Origin: Gemella sanguinis ATCC 700632
GTDB lineage: Bacteria > Bacillota > Bacilli > Staphylococcales > Gemellaceae
Assembly (NCBI RefSeq): GCF_000701685.1
Contig: NZ_JNJO01000010.1
Span: 1-54,903 of the forward strand
Direction of reading: 5' to 3'
DNA: 54,903 nt
The first letter of the stretch is position 1. Each line of letters begins with the position of its first letter. The notes under the pieces were generated by a model. It was not told where the DNA came from, did no database searches, and was given only the letters and a program-made list of their open reading frames with translations. Made by a program: the position numbers and the translations under genes. Of this stretch, positions 17,520-26,645 are shown one piece after another.

Positions 17520-19082
17520 TTATTTTTCTTTTCTAAAACGTAAAAGTAATCCTGCAATCGCAAAAGCTCCTACTAAACCTAATAGGCTTGATGAAGTAGT
17601 CATACCAGTATTTGGTAATTGTTTTTTCTTCTCAGCTTTTTTCACTTTAGTTACTTCTTTCTTAGTTGAAGTTGGAGTTGGTTTTACTTCAGGCGTTGGT
17701 GTTGGCGCTGGTTTTACTTCATTTTCTAATACATATTCATATACTACATGAGTTGAACCTTCTTTTAAAGTACCACTCTCTGCAGCAGATGTTGATGAAG
17801 TACCAACAAGAATATAATTTTTACCATCGACAGCGATTTTTTGAGGTCGTTCGTTACTATCTTCTCCAAGATTATAAGTGATTAGCTCTCCTTTTGAATT
17901 ATAGATAGGTGTTAATGCAACCTTTGTATAAGTATCTTTAAGTTGTTTATTCGTACCTTTAATTACATAATCAACAACTACATCCCCTTGGTATAATGCA
18001 GAAACATCTTGGTCAGCCATGTCCTCTTTTTCAGATATATAATACGTTACCGCTGGATTAGCTCTTAAGTTAAATATTTCAGCATAATGGAAAAATGTTT
18101 TTTTATCAAGATTTGTATCTTCTGGAATATTAGTCCAATCCCCATTATTTGGAGTAATATAAGTGCTAGGATTAGTTACTGATTTTATAAGATGCCCATC
18201 TTTTGCATAACTATCATCTATCGATGAAGGATTACCAAGACCACCCAGCCCTTTACTTCCTTCTTCAGCAACTAGAGAGTGGTTTGGATACTCTTCTAAG
18301 TTTTGCGCACCTGTTTCATATCCTTGAACTCCACCTTCTTGGCTTGCTTTCCAAACCATTCTAGCGTCAATTGGTAAATATTTAATATTTTTCGCTATTT
18401 CAAAAGGAAGTGTGATTTCAACTCTAACAGCTTGACTCTTATCAAAGCTAGCGTATAGTGCATATGCAGCAATTTTTCCATTTTCAAGAGAGGCGTAATC
18501 ATCCTTACTTCTATTAACTACATATGGTTTTTTCCCTGCAGCAAGCTCCTCAGAAGTTGGTGTGTCAAAAGTATTCTCTCCACCTTCCAATGTATCGTCA
18601 TAAGAAACTTCTTTCATCGGCTCATTTACAGATACTGGATTACCTTGTGAATCTCTAGTCCCAATAAGCGTAAAGTTAACCGTTGCACCCTCAATTTTAG
18701 GAACACGAATTAGTACATCACTTACCGTTTGGCCATGATCACTTGAATGCATTCTTTGAAAAGCAACTGTATATGGATAAGTTACACTTTTCCCATCTTT
18801 ACTTAGAGTTGCATTTTGCCCCTCTACATTAACGTGACCACCTTCGTTAATAATATTTTGTTTTTGAGCAGTAGAACTTACCGTATTCTCGCTATTAGTG
18901 TTACTTGTTGTTGCATTGGCTACAGAATTGTTAGCAGTTGTGACTTCATTACTAACTGCAGTAGTACTTTCGGCAGCGTTAGTAGCCTCTACATCAACTG
19001 CATTAGCTTTATCTCCACCAACAAGTGCAAGACTAGTAGGTATAGCTGCACACATTAATAAATATTTAATATTTTTCTCCAT
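17520..19082 (-). CDS. LPXTG cell-wall-anchored surface protein
   Basis: A 520-residue secreted protein. A signal peptide (cleavage likely after about residue 28, ...KANA) is followed by a Thr/Asn/Ala-rich spacer to about residue 70. A structured region of about 270 residues follows, which I cannot assign. A MucBP-like domain comes next ('GDVVVDYVIKGTNKQL...', about residues 370-455), then a PTPTP-rich wall-spanning stretch. The sortase signal LPNTG (489-493), a hydrophobic segment and the charged tail RFRKEK end the protein. Sortase should attach it to peptidoglycan. MucBP modules suggest a role in host-surface contact, but the ligand is unknown. It is a single-gene unit with its own promoter and terminator. 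Confidence 0.88.
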   Translation of the reverse strand: MEKNIKYLLMCAAIPTSLALVGGDKANAVDVEATNAAESTTAVSNEVTTANNSVANATTSNTNSENTVSSTAQKQNIINEGGHVNVEGQNATLSKDGKSVTYPYTVAFQRMHSSDHGQTVSDVLIRVPKIEGATVNFTLIGTRDSQGNPVSVNEPMKEVSYDDTLEGGENTFDTPTSEELAAGKKPYVVNRSKDDYASLENGKIAAYALYASFDKSQAVRVEITLPFEIAKNIKYLPIDARMVWKASQEGGVQGYETGAQNLEEYPNHSLVAEEGSKGLGGLGNPSSIDDSYAKDGHLIKSVTNPSTYITPNNGDWTNIPEDTNLDKKTFFHYAEIFNLRANPAVTYYISEKEDMADQDVSALYQGDVVVDYVIKGTNKQLKDTYTKVALTPIYNSKGELITYNLGEDSNERPQKIAVDGKNYILVGTSSTSAAESGTLKEGSTHVVYEYVLENEVKPAPTPTPEVKPTPTSTKKEVTKVKKAEKKKQLPNTGMTTSSSLLGLVGAFAIAGLLLRFRKEK

Positions 19083-19175
19083 AAAATATTTTCTCCTAAT
19101 TATTGATTATTAAAAATTTTTATTCATACATTTTCTTTTTAAAAATATGAACATTTTTAAAAATATCTACAACTA

Positions 19176-19204
19176 ATTATAATACTTAAAATTTAGAAAA
19201 TCAA
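19176..19204 (-). promoter_or_regulatory. Promoter of the LPXTG surface protein gene
   Basis: On the minus strand, -35 TTGATT (19199-19204) and -10 TATAAT (19176-19181) are separated by 17 bases. The leader is about 90 bases long and contains two copies of TTTTTAAAAATAT about 17 bases apart (near 19137-19166), whose function is not clear. Confidence 0.65.
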
Positions 19205-19237
19205 TATTTTATGTGTTGATATCAGTAAATAAAAAAT

Positions 19238-19270
19238 AAAAAGAATAGTTCCTTAAAAACTATCCTTTTT
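19238..19270 (-). terminator. Terminator of the dlt operon
   Basis: On the minus strand a 13-bp stem (one G-T wobble) pairs 19258-19270 with 19238-19250 across a 7-base loop. A T-rich tail follows immediately. It lies 6 bases after the stop of the proposed dltX. That placement supports the small ORF belonging to the operon. Confidence 0.8.
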
Positions 19271-19276
19271 AAAATT

Positions 19277-19441
19277 TTAAAACTCGCTATATACATATTC
19301 TTGAACATTAGAAAAGTCCGTCATAAAGCAATAAATTATTATCCCCATAATTACTATATAGAAAAATGCCGTCCAAAATATAAGTCTATGTTTATCATTA
19401 ATTTTATTTTTTAAGTTTATAAAGAGCTCTTTCAAAATCAA
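19277..19441 (-). CDS. dltX: DltX-like small protein at the 3' end of the dlt operon
   Basis: A 54-residue protein in the +1 frame overlapping the end of dltD. It has a basic N-terminus (about residues 1-19), one transmembrane helix (about residues 20-40, 'LIFWTAFFYIVIMGIIIYCF') and the C-terminal end 'EYVYSEF'. DltX proteins are about 50 residues with one helix and a terminal FxYxxF motif that carries D-alanine to DltD. YVYSEF fits with one F-to-Y change at the first position. No ATG is available. TTG at 19441 (or 19435) follows GGAGAGGA, so I chose 19441. DltX is normally encoded before dltA, and no such ORF exists upstream of dltA here. The dlt terminator follows directly. Confidence 0.72.
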   Translation of the reverse strand: MILKELFINLKNKINDKHRLIFWTAFFYIVIMGIIIYCFMTDFSNVQEYVYSEF

Positions 19442-20570
19442 TCCATCCTCTCCAACCTAAATGCATTGCATCAAACATATAGTATTCTTCATACTCTTTA
19501 CTTGAATAATCCATTACTTCTATATTATTTTTTTGAGCAATTTCTTTTATTTTATTATAAGCGACTTGACGCGTTTCACTATCTATCCCAGTATAATCAC
19601 TCCACTTCCCATTAGCAGGAAGAATGGCAAATTTCATCTTAATATTTAAGTCTTTCACTATCGATAATAAAATATCTAAGTCATCATATTCTTTAGAATC
19701 ATCATACTTTGTATTTTTTGAACTATTTTTTAATTGATCATATTTATTTCTTATGTATTTATCATAATATGTATTATCAATCTGGTAGTCATTATTATTA
19801 GTTTTTTCTATAGCTTCAGTCGTGACTTGCTCATCTAGTTGATCCCAATTATAGTTTGGTGTATTTTCACCACTCATTGGATAATTTTCCTTACCTTTAT
19901 TTCTATAAAAACTATATTTATTTTTAAAAGAATGTATATAGTTATTTAATTTTAGGAATTCTCCTGTAATAACATTACCCTTACCTTCTACAAAGTATCG
20001 TTTATAGCTTTTATACTTATCATTTATCTCTTTATTAGTAGATGAAAGTTCAATTACCCTATTAATAAACTTCTCTTTAGTTTCCTTACTAATCTTTTCA
20101 TTAGCCATAGTATTGTATACATGTTCGTCAGATATTCTAGATAAAAATGCATCTTTTAATATTCCATTTTTATTATCGAACCATTGGATTGACTGTATCA
20201 TAACTATCTCGTTATTTCTGACATCATCACCTATAGACCCTAGCGTAGCAGCATGAATAATATTTTGAGAATTACCAACCCCTACTTGCATAATATTAAA
20301 ATCTCCATAATTAAAAATCTTCTTAGGATGAAAATCTTCATTAATAGTTGTTGTTAACTCAGATGAGCCTAATAACAACACTGTATTAGGAGTCATGTTT
20401 TCTAATATCATATCCTTACTTTTATACTTCTCGTAAGATGTATTGTAACGCATACTATTGTCATTAACTTTATAGTAATCTTCGATTTTCTTTATATATG
20501 TTTTATCTAAAATAAAAAGTGTTATTAATACCAAAATTATTGATATTAAAAATGCCCTTAACTTTATCAT
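19404..20570 (-). CDS. dltD: DltD: D-alanyl transfer to teichoic acid
   Basis: A 388-residue protein with an N-terminal membrane anchor (about residues 5-23) and an extracellular SGNH-like hydrolase fold. The nucleophile motif is 'LLLGSSELT' (about residues 66-74) and the catalytic Asp/His lie in 'YMFDAMHLGWRGW' near the C-terminus. DltD accepts D-alanine outside the membrane and loads it onto lipoteichoic acid. It follows dltC by 6 bases, with AGGAA before the ATG. Its 3' end overlaps the proposed dltX. Confidence 0.92.
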   Translation of the reverse strand: MIKLRAFLISIILVLITLFILDKTYIKKIEDYYKVNDNSMRYNTSYEKYKSKDMILENMTPNTVLLLGSSELTTTINEDFHPKKIFNYGDFNIMQVGVGNSQNIIHAATLGSIGDDVRNNEIVMIQSIQWFDNKNGILKDAFLSRISDEHVYNTMANEKISKETKEKFINRVIELSSTNKEINDKYKSYKRYFVEGKGNVITGEFLKLNNYIHSFKNKYSFYRNKGKENYPMSGENTPNYNWDQLDEQVTTEAIEKTNNNDYQIDNTYYDKYIRNKYDQLKNSSKNTKYDDSKEYDDLDILLSIVKDLNIKMKFAILPANGKWSDYTGIDSETRQVAYNKIKEIAQKNNIEVMDYSSKEYEEYYMFDAMHLGWRGWIDFERALYKLKK

Positions 20571-20576
20571 TTTTTA

Positions 20577-20810
20577 TTATTTCCTATTTTCTATATATGA
20601 AATTACCTTATTTGGTGTATCTATCTCTTCGTATGTTACTTCTGTTGGCGCTATACTTAGTCCAAAGATTTCTTCGATTCTTACCAACATTTCAACGAAC
20701 GCCAATGAATCCATTAGACCTTCTTCTTTCATATTTATGTCTAAATCTTCTCTAACTACATCATCTTCACAGATTTCTTCTAACATATCTAATACTTGTT
20801 CTTTTACCAT
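20577..20810 (-). CDS. dltC: DltC: D-alanyl carrier protein
   Basis: A 77-residue acidic carrier protein. Ser35 in 'EEGLMDSLAFVEML' is the phosphopantetheine attachment site. DltA loads it with D-alanine, and DltB hands the D-alanine on across the membrane. GGAG precedes the ATG, and it sits between dltB and dltD as in other Firmicutes. Confidence 0.94.
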   Translation of the reverse strand: MVKEQVLDMLEEICEDDVVREDLDINMKEEGLMDSLAFVEMLVRIEEIFGLSIAPTEVTYEEIDTPNKVISYIENRK

Positions 20811-20833
20811 CTTCTTATTCTCCTTTAAATAAA

Positions 20834-21991
20834 TTATTTATTTAATAAAGTCATTAATATTTTATATGGTTCTCCAGAAAAAATATATAAACCAAATATT
20901 ACTAGGTTTATCGTTATAAACCAGCTACATACTTTATACCATGCTTTATTTTTATTTTTCTTATAAAATTTACTCTTCTTCTGATAATATTCAAACCCTG
21001 CCATAAGTATACCGTGGTAAGCTCCATAGACAATATAGCTAATTGTCAAACCATGCCAAAATCCCATTAAAAGCATATTTACCATATAAGCATACATTGC
21101 AGTATTCAATCGCTTTTTAAACCTTTTCTTCTTTGTCGCCTCCATAAACACTCTAGAGAAAACAAAATCTCGTAACCATGTTGAAAGTGTGATATGCCAT
21201 CTATTCCAAAAATCTTTTATATCTATACTTAAAAATGGTTTATTAAAGTTCATCGGCGTTTTTATACCAAGAATATTACTACTACCTACTGCCATTAAAC
21301 TATATCCAGCAAAATCAAAGAATAAATATAATGTATATAAATACATATATTTTATGGAATATTCTAAAGAACCAAAATTAGGAAGAGTTACTAAGTAGTG
21401 ATAACTATAAGTCGATAATACAACCTTATATAATAATCCTAATACTACTCTGTATACCCCTACTCCTGCAAGTTCTAAATATTCATCTCTCGGCATTCGC
21501 TCTTTAATGTCTACCATAAATCTACGACTTCTATCTATTGGACCAGAGCTCACTGTTGGGAAAAATAATAGAAACTGTATGTAATCTATTATACTAATCC
21601 TCTCTTTAATTAGGCCATCCGATATTTCAATCATAATCTGTATTGTCTTAAAAGACATATATGATATTCCAATAAACGCAAGTAAATGCCACTGTGTTAA
21701 CGCAAATACTTTGTTTATTATTAATGGAACTACAGATAAGAACACCAAAATCTTTAAGTATTTTGCATTTTGGGTTTTATGAGCTATTAAAACTAAGATA
21801 TATTGATAAATAATAAACCCTATTAAATAGCTTAACATCAATGTTTTTTTACCATAAATTACTATAGCAAAAATTACAGACAGTGTTAGTATATAATACT
21901 CAGTTCTTTTCCCTAGATAGTTTATTATAAAACCAATTACTAAGGCTAGAATTAAGAAAAAGAAAAATTCATTACCTTCAAAGTAACTCAT
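20834..21991 (-). CDS. dltB: DltB: membrane-bound O-acyltransferase
   Basis: A 385-residue MBOAT-family protein with about 11 membrane segments. 'LSIDIKDFWNRWHITLSTWLRD' and the active-site His in 'GFWHGLTISYIVYGAYHG' are family hallmarks. It moves D-alanine from DltC to the outer face. It starts one base after the dltA stop, and its ribosome site lies within the last codons of dltA, which couples their translation. Confidence 0.94.
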   Translation of the reverse strand: MSYFEGNEFFFFLILALVIGFIINYLGKRTEYYILTLSVIFAIVIYGKKTLMLSYLIGFIIYQYILVLIAHKTQNAKYLKILVFLSVVPLIINKVFALTQWHLLAFIGISYMSFKTIQIMIEISDGLIKERISIIDYIQFLLFFPTVSSGPIDRSRRFMVDIKERMPRDEYLELAGVGVYRVVLGLLYKVVLSTYSYHYLVTLPNFGSLEYSIKYMYLYTLYLFFDFAGYSLMAVGSSNILGIKTPMNFNKPFLSIDIKDFWNRWHITLSTWLRDFVFSRVFMEATKKKRFKKRLNTAMYAYMVNMLLMGFWHGLTISYIVYGAYHGILMAGFEYYQKKSKFYKKNKNKAWYKVCSWFITINLVIFGLYIFSGEPYKILMTLLNK

Positions 21992-21992
21992 A

Positions 21993-23495
21993 TTACACTA
22001 ACTCCTTTAACTTTTTCTTATCAATTTTACCATTATTATTAAGTGGCATTTCTTCTAAAAATACAATTTTCTTAGGTACCATATATTCCGGAACTAGTTT
22101 TTTTAATTGTTTTTTTATTTCTTTTGTCACTTCAAAACGTTTCTCAATATTATCATTATAAACAATAAAAGTTGTTAATGATTTTACTTTACCATTCTCA
22201 TAATTAGGCAGAGTTGCCGCTTGACGAATCTTTTTATTTTTTAATAGATTATTATCTATATCTTCCAACTCTATTCTATGACCATGTAGTTTGACCTGGA
22301 AATCTATTCTACCTTCACAAAATAGCATATTATCTTTAAAGTAACCTAAATCACCTGTTAAATAGCTTCTTACTTCTTTTCCATCTAGTACGTCTACACC
22401 AAATTTCTCTTTCGAAAGCTGCTCATTTTTAAAATATCCTTTGGCTACAGTATTTCCAATTATTACTATTTCACCTTTGCCTTCACTATCTACATTTTTC
22501 AACTCTACTTTTGAGCCCCATTTAACCTTACCTATCGGTAGATTCTCATAATATGTTTGGACTATATCTTTAGTAACTTCTAACCAAGTAACCATTACTG
22601 TCGATTCAGTAGGTCCATAAGTATTAATCACCTGTGCTCCTGGGAAATTCTTATGAATCTTTTCTACCGTTTGAGCAAATAGTTTTTCTCCGCAGAAAAC
22701 AAATTGTTTTACTTTTGGCATTAGTTCTTGATTGAAACTTTTATCAATAAAGCACATCTCGATAAATGACGGTGTTGAGATCCATATCGTCGCATTTGAT
22801 TTTTTTAATTCTTCAAACATAACTTTGAAATCTTCTTGGTGTTTTTTGTCTATTTGTACTAACGAAGCTCCTAAGTATAGACTTGGCCATAAAGACATTA
22901 CCGAAAGATCAAATGAAAATGGAGGATGCCCAAGAAACACTAACTCATCATTTTCATTATAATAACCTGTATACCAGTGTAAAAAGTTATTCAAGTTATT
23001 GTATGTAATACAAACACCTTTTGGTTTACCTGTACTTCCCGATGTAAATATTATATAAAAAATATCTTCTCCTTTTACATAATATTCCTTAGAGATTCTT
23101 TCTTCAGTGCTATTTATTATTGCTTTCGCTAATTCAACATTTAACATTTCTTTAGATAGTTCTATATCTTCAGTAACTAATACTAATTCTGAATCAACTG
23201 TACGAACTATCTCATCCACTCTCTCTTGAGGAGTATTTATATCAACTGGACAAAAAGCTCTTCCTGATTTAACACAAGCTAGAAAGAAAACTAGCATAAA
23301 TGGATGCTTATGCCCATATACTACTATTGGATTTTTATTGTTCCCTAATTTTTTTTCTAAATAAACAGCTAGCTTATCAGAGTACTCAATTAGAGTTTTA
23401 TATGTTAGATTTTCATTTTTATATATATTATTAATGTACACTTCTTTTAAACTATCTTTATACTGATCTAGTTTTTCAAAAAAAATTAAGCTCAC
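21993..23495 (-). CDS. dltA: DltA: D-alanine:D-alanyl carrier protein ligase
   Basis: A 500-residue adenylate-forming enzyme. The ATP loop 'FTSGSTGKPKG' is at about residues 150-160, 'INTYGPTES' around 290, and the catalytic Lys sits in the C-terminal 'NNNGKIDKKKLKEL'. It activates D-alanine and loads DltC. It starts with GTG, 7 bases after AAGGAG. It is the first gene of dltABCD(X): the upstream 270 bases hold only promoters, and no dltX precedes it. Confidence 0.95.
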   Translation of the reverse strand: MSLIFFEKLDQYKDSLKEVYINNIYKNENLTYKTLIEYSDKLAVYLEKKLGNNKNPIVVYGHKHPFMLVFFLACVKSGRAFCPVDINTPQERVDEIVRTVDSELVLVTEDIELSKEMLNVELAKAIINSTEERISKEYYVKGEDIFYIIFTSGSTGKPKGVCITYNNLNNFLHWYTGYYNENDELVFLGHPPFSFDLSVMSLWPSLYLGASLVQIDKKHQEDFKVMFEELKKSNATIWISTPSFIEMCFIDKSFNQELMPKVKQFVFCGEKLFAQTVEKIHKNFPGAQVINTYGPTESTVMVTWLEVTKDIVQTYYENLPIGKVKWGSKVELKNVDSEGKGEIVIIGNTVAKGYFKNEQLSKEKFGVDVLDGKEVRSYLTGDLGYFKDNMLFCEGRIDFQVKLHGHRIELEDIDNNLLKNKKIRQAATLPNYENGKVKSLTTFIVYNDNIEKRFEVTKEIKKQLKKLVPEYMVPKKIVFLEEMPLNNNGKIDKKKLKELV

Positions 23496-23527
23496 AAATC
23501 CTCTCCTTAAATTTTTTTATAACTAAT

Positions 23528-23536
23528 ATTATACCA
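23528..23536 (-). promoter_or_regulatory. Extended -10 promoter of the dlt operon
   Basis: On the minus strand TGGTATAAT (23536-23528) is a perfect extended -10. The -35 is weak. The start is about 25 bases before the dltA GTG, leaving no room for a conventional upstream dltX. The same TGG-TATAAT string is used before the polysaccharide operon at 17389-17397. Confidence 0.65.
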
Positions 23537-23710
23537 CTGATAGTTAAAAATTACATTGTATTTTTTATCATATTATTATTTTTTTGCTAACAGGTGAATT
23601 AATTAGTATAAATAAGCAGTTTATTACATATCTGACTACCAAATATTTTTCCATTATAAATATTAATTTTACATTTTTTAAACTAAATTTATGTATTAAC
23701 TGTTAAACTT

Positions 23711-23719
23711 TGTTATAAT
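23711..23719 (+). promoter_or_regulatory. Extended -10 promoter of the acyltransferase gene
   Basis: TGTTATAAT at 23711-23719 is an extended -10 element about 45 bases before the ATG, which has AGGAGG at normal distance. It diverges from the dlt promoter, 180 bases away. Confidence 0.55.
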
Positions 23720-23764
23720 AAGTACATTAATACTATAAAAAGTAGTTCTCAATAGGAGGCGGAC

Positions 23765-24742
23765 ATGAGTAACCGTATAGCACTCTGGGATAATCTAAAA
23801 TTTATTTTAATCACTTTGGTGGTTGCAGGACATTTTGCCGATCAATTAACTGATTATTCTTCGATTTATTCAAGCATATTTCTTTTTATTTATGCATTTC
23901 ATATGCCATTATTTATATTTATTTCTGGCTATTTCCATTCGGATAGAAATACAACGAAAAAGGTATTATTTTATGTCTCTCTTGGATTTTCATATAAGGT
24001 AATATCTTTTCTAGTGGACCGCATAAACGGATACTCTCAATATACTTTCAACTTGTTATTTGATGGCGGATTATCTTGGTTTATGTTTGTATTAGCAATA
24101 TATACCTTTGCATTGTTTTTATTAAGAGATCAAAATAAGAAATTTTTCTTGATTGGTTCAATAATCTTAGCTTGTTTCGTCGGTTACGATAAGTCTATAG
24201 GCGATTTCCTATATTTATCTAGAGCTATTATTTTCTTCCCTTTTTATATGCTTGGTACAATGACGAAATCATTCGATATAATAGAATTCAAAAGAAAATA
24301 TCCTCTACTTAAACTAGTTGCTCTACTAATTTTTATAGCATGGGGACTGATTTGCATTGCCAAAATTGATACATTATACGGATTAAGATATATATTTACA
24401 GGAAGAAACGCCTTCCCGGACAGCATAATTGCTTATGGAGCCCTAGTTAGACTAGCTTGCTACATTATCTCAACGGTATTGGGTGCATCCTTGATATTAC
24501 TGGCAACTCAAAAAAAAATTAAATGGATTAGCGATCTAGGTAAAAATACTATTAATGTCTATTTCTGGCATTACCTATTATTTTATACTTTTAAACCATA
24601 TATTAATTTTGATAGTATCTTTAGTTCATTTTCATTTGGTTTTATTGCATATTCAATAGCCACTATAGCTGTAACAGTTATTCTATCAAATAAGATCTTT
24701 AGCTTCCCTGTTAATATAATAAGAAAGCAGATCTTTACATAA
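23765..24742 (+). CDS. Membrane acyltransferase (acyltransferase-3 family)
   Basis: A 325-residue protein with about 10 membrane segments. The start 'LWDNLKFILITLVVAGHFAD' contains the conserved His of acyltransferase-3 proteins, and 'FHMPLFIFISGYF' is a second family landmark. It probably acetylates a wall or surface polysaccharide. It is a single-gene unit divergent from dlt. It has only family-level similarity to the acyltransferase at 3801-4823. The substrate is unknown. Confidence 0.8.
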   Translation: MSNRIALWDNLKFILITLVVAGHFADQLTDYSSIYSSIFLFIYAFHMPLFIFISGYFHSDRNTTKKVLFYVSLGFSYKVISFLVDRINGYSQYTFNLLFDGGLSWFMFVLAIYTFALFLLRDQNKKFFLIGSIILACFVGYDKSIGDFLYLSRAIIFFPFYMLGTMTKSFDIIEFKRKYPLLKLVALLIFIAWGLICIAKIDTLYGLRYIFTGRNAFPDSIIAYGALVRLACYIISTVLGASLILLATQKKIKWISDLGKNTINVYFWHYLLFYTFKPYINFDSIFSSFSFGFIAYSIATIAVTVILSNKIFSFPVNIIRKQIFT

Positions 24743-24745
24743 AAT

Positions 24746-24776
24746 AAACCACTCTCTAAATAGAGTGGTTTTTTAT
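24746..24776 (+). terminator. Terminator after the acyltransferase gene
   Basis: AAACCACTCT (24746-24755) pairs with AGAGTGGTTT (24762-24771) across a 6-base loop, followed by a T-run. Confidence 0.85.
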
Positions 24777-24829
24777 TTTAAAATCTCCCCTCTCCCCCTA
24801 TAATAATTAATGATATTGTTTTCAGAGTA

Positions 24830-24858
24830 TTTACATAGTTCTTTCATAGTATTACAAT
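24830..24858 (+). promoter_or_regulatory. Promoter of the ABC exporter gene
   Basis: -35 TTTACA (24830-24835) and -10 TACAAT (24853-24858) are separated by exactly 17 bases. The ATG at 24888 is preceded by AAAGGAG. Confidence 0.6.
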
Positions 24859-24887
24859 AGATTATAGGTTATCTGAAAGGAGAATTT

Positions 24888-26603
24888 ATGTTAAAAGAAT
24901 TTTTCAGTTATTATAAACCATATAAAAAATTATTTTCAATCGACTTTGGTTGTGCAATTTTATCAGGAGTACTAGAGCTGCTATTTCCTGTTGCGGTAAA
25001 CAAAGTTATAGACACAGTCCTACCAACAGGTAATTTTAAGACAATAATATTAGTTTGTTCTCTATTATTTGCACTTTACCTTTTTAGTATGACTCTTAAC
25101 TATATTGTCGTCTATCTTGGTCATACTTTAGGAATTAATATTGAAACTGACATGCGCCGAAAACTTTTCGCACATCTTCAGAAACATTCTTTTGAATACT
25201 ACGATGAGAAGAAAACAGGAGAACTGATGAGTAGACTTACTACCGATCTATTCGATATTAGTGAGGTGGCCCACCACGGTCCAGAAGATGTTTTTATTAC
25301 TGTTATGAGTATTTGCGGAGCTTTTGTTCTTATGTGGAATGTTCATGAACAACTAGCAATAGGAACAATTATCCTTATACCAATTTTAGCTATTGGTTTA
25401 TCAATATTTAACAAAAAAATGAAGAATGTTAATAGAAAAATCTATTCGCAACTTGGTGAATTCAATGCTGGATTGGAAAATTCATTAAGTGGAATCCGTG
25501 TTGTAAAAGCATTTGCTAATGAGGAGTTTGAGAAAAAAATATTCGAAGTTATGATTCAAAACTATAGAAAAAATAAACTTGCATTTTATAAAACTATGGC
25601 TACTAGTAGCTCATTCAACTATGTATTAATGCGTCTTATTACTCTAACTTCACTTGTATTCGGAGCTTACTTCACTATTAAAGGCGAACTAACAACAGGA
25701 GAATTAGTAGGTTTTGTACTTTTAGCGAATACTTTTGTTAAACCTATTGAACGTATTAATACAATGGTAGAAATGTATCCAAAAGGTTTCGCAGGATTTA
25801 AAAGATTTAATGAAGAACTAGCTAGAAAACCAGCTATTGTAGATAGTCCAAATGCAAAAGTGGCACCACACTTTAATGGAAATATTCATTATGATAATGT
25901 ATCTTTTGAATATAATGATGGTCGTCCAGTTCTTGAAAATATCAACCTTGAGATTAGAGCTGGGGAAATGGTCGCTTTTGTAGGCCCTAGTGGAGCTGGT
26001 AAAACTACTTTAATCAACCTCCTACCACGATTTTACGATACCACAAAAGGTTCAATATCTATCGATGGAGTCAATATAAAAGACTACACATTAAGCTCAC
26101 TTAGAAGCCAAATAGGTACCGTTCAACAAGATGTATTCTTATTTAACGGAACTATTCGAGAAAATGTTCTTTATGGTAAATTAGATGCTAGTGATGAAGA
26201 AGTAGAACGCGCAATAGAGGCTGCAAAATTAAAAGAAGTTATTGAAGAGTTCCCTGAAGGGCTTGAAACTCCTATCGGCGAAAGAGGAGTTAAACTATCA
26301 GGTGGTCAAAAACAACGCTTATCTATTGCTAGAATATTCTTAAAAAATCCATCTATACTAATACTAGATGAAGCAACTAGTGCCTTAGATACCCAAACTG
26401 AGCAATTTATTCAAAATTCATTTGATGAACTGTCTAAAGGTAGAACTACATTAGTTATCGCTCACCGTCTAGCAACAATTAAAAATGTTGATCGTATTAT
26501 TGTAGTTACCCCTGATGGAATAGTTGAACAAGGTACACACAAAGAACTATTAGAAAAAAATGGTCACTATGCAGAACTATACTATGCTCAATTTGGAAAA
26601 TAA
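24888..26603 (+). CDS. ABC exporter, fused permease and ATPase
   Basis: A 571-residue half-transporter of the MsbA/Sav1866/YfiB-like class. Six transmembrane helices fill residues 1-310. The ATPase has Walker A GPSGAGKTT at about 366, the LSGGQ signature at about 470, Walker B 'ILILDEATSALD' and the 'IAHRLAT' switch His. It works as a homodimer or with another half, but no second half gene is adjacent, so a homodimer is more likely. It exports lipids, drugs or peptides; the substrate cannot be read. It is a single-gene unit. Confidence 0.88.
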   Translation: MLKEFFSYYKPYKKLFSIDFGCAILSGVLELLFPVAVNKVIDTVLPTGNFKTIILVCSLLFALYLFSMTLNYIVVYLGHTLGINIETDMRRKLFAHLQKHSFEYYDEKKTGELMSRLTTDLFDISEVAHHGPEDVFITVMSICGAFVLMWNVHEQLAIGTIILIPILAIGLSIFNKKMKNVNRKIYSQLGEFNAGLENSLSGIRVVKAFANEEFEKKIFEVMIQNYRKNKLAFYKTMATSSSFNYVLMRLITLTSLVFGAYFTIKGELTTGELVGFVLLANTFVKPIERINTMVEMYPKGFAGFKRFNEELARKPAIVDSPNAKVAPHFNGNIHYDNVSFEYNDGRPVLENINLEIRAGEMVAFVGPSGAGKTTLINLLPRFYDTTKGSISIDGVNIKDYTLSSLRSQIGTVQQDVFLFNGTIRENVLYGKLDASDEEVERAIEAAKLKEVIEEFPEGLETPIGERGVKLSGGQKQRLSIARIFLKNPSILILDEATSALDTQTEQFIQNSFDELSKGRTTLVIAHRLATIKNVDRIIVVTPDGIVEQGTHKELLEKNGHYAELYYAQFGK

Positions 26604-26606
26604 TAA

Positions 26607-26640
26607 AAAAATCTAGAGTTACGATAAACTCTAGATTTTT
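26607..26640. terminator. Bidirectional terminator between ABC exporter and lipase effector
   Basis: A perfect 14-bp stem (26607-26620 with 26627-26640) has a 6-base loop and A5/T5 ends. It serves both convergent genes. Confidence 0.88.
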
Positions 26641-26645
26641 TATTA

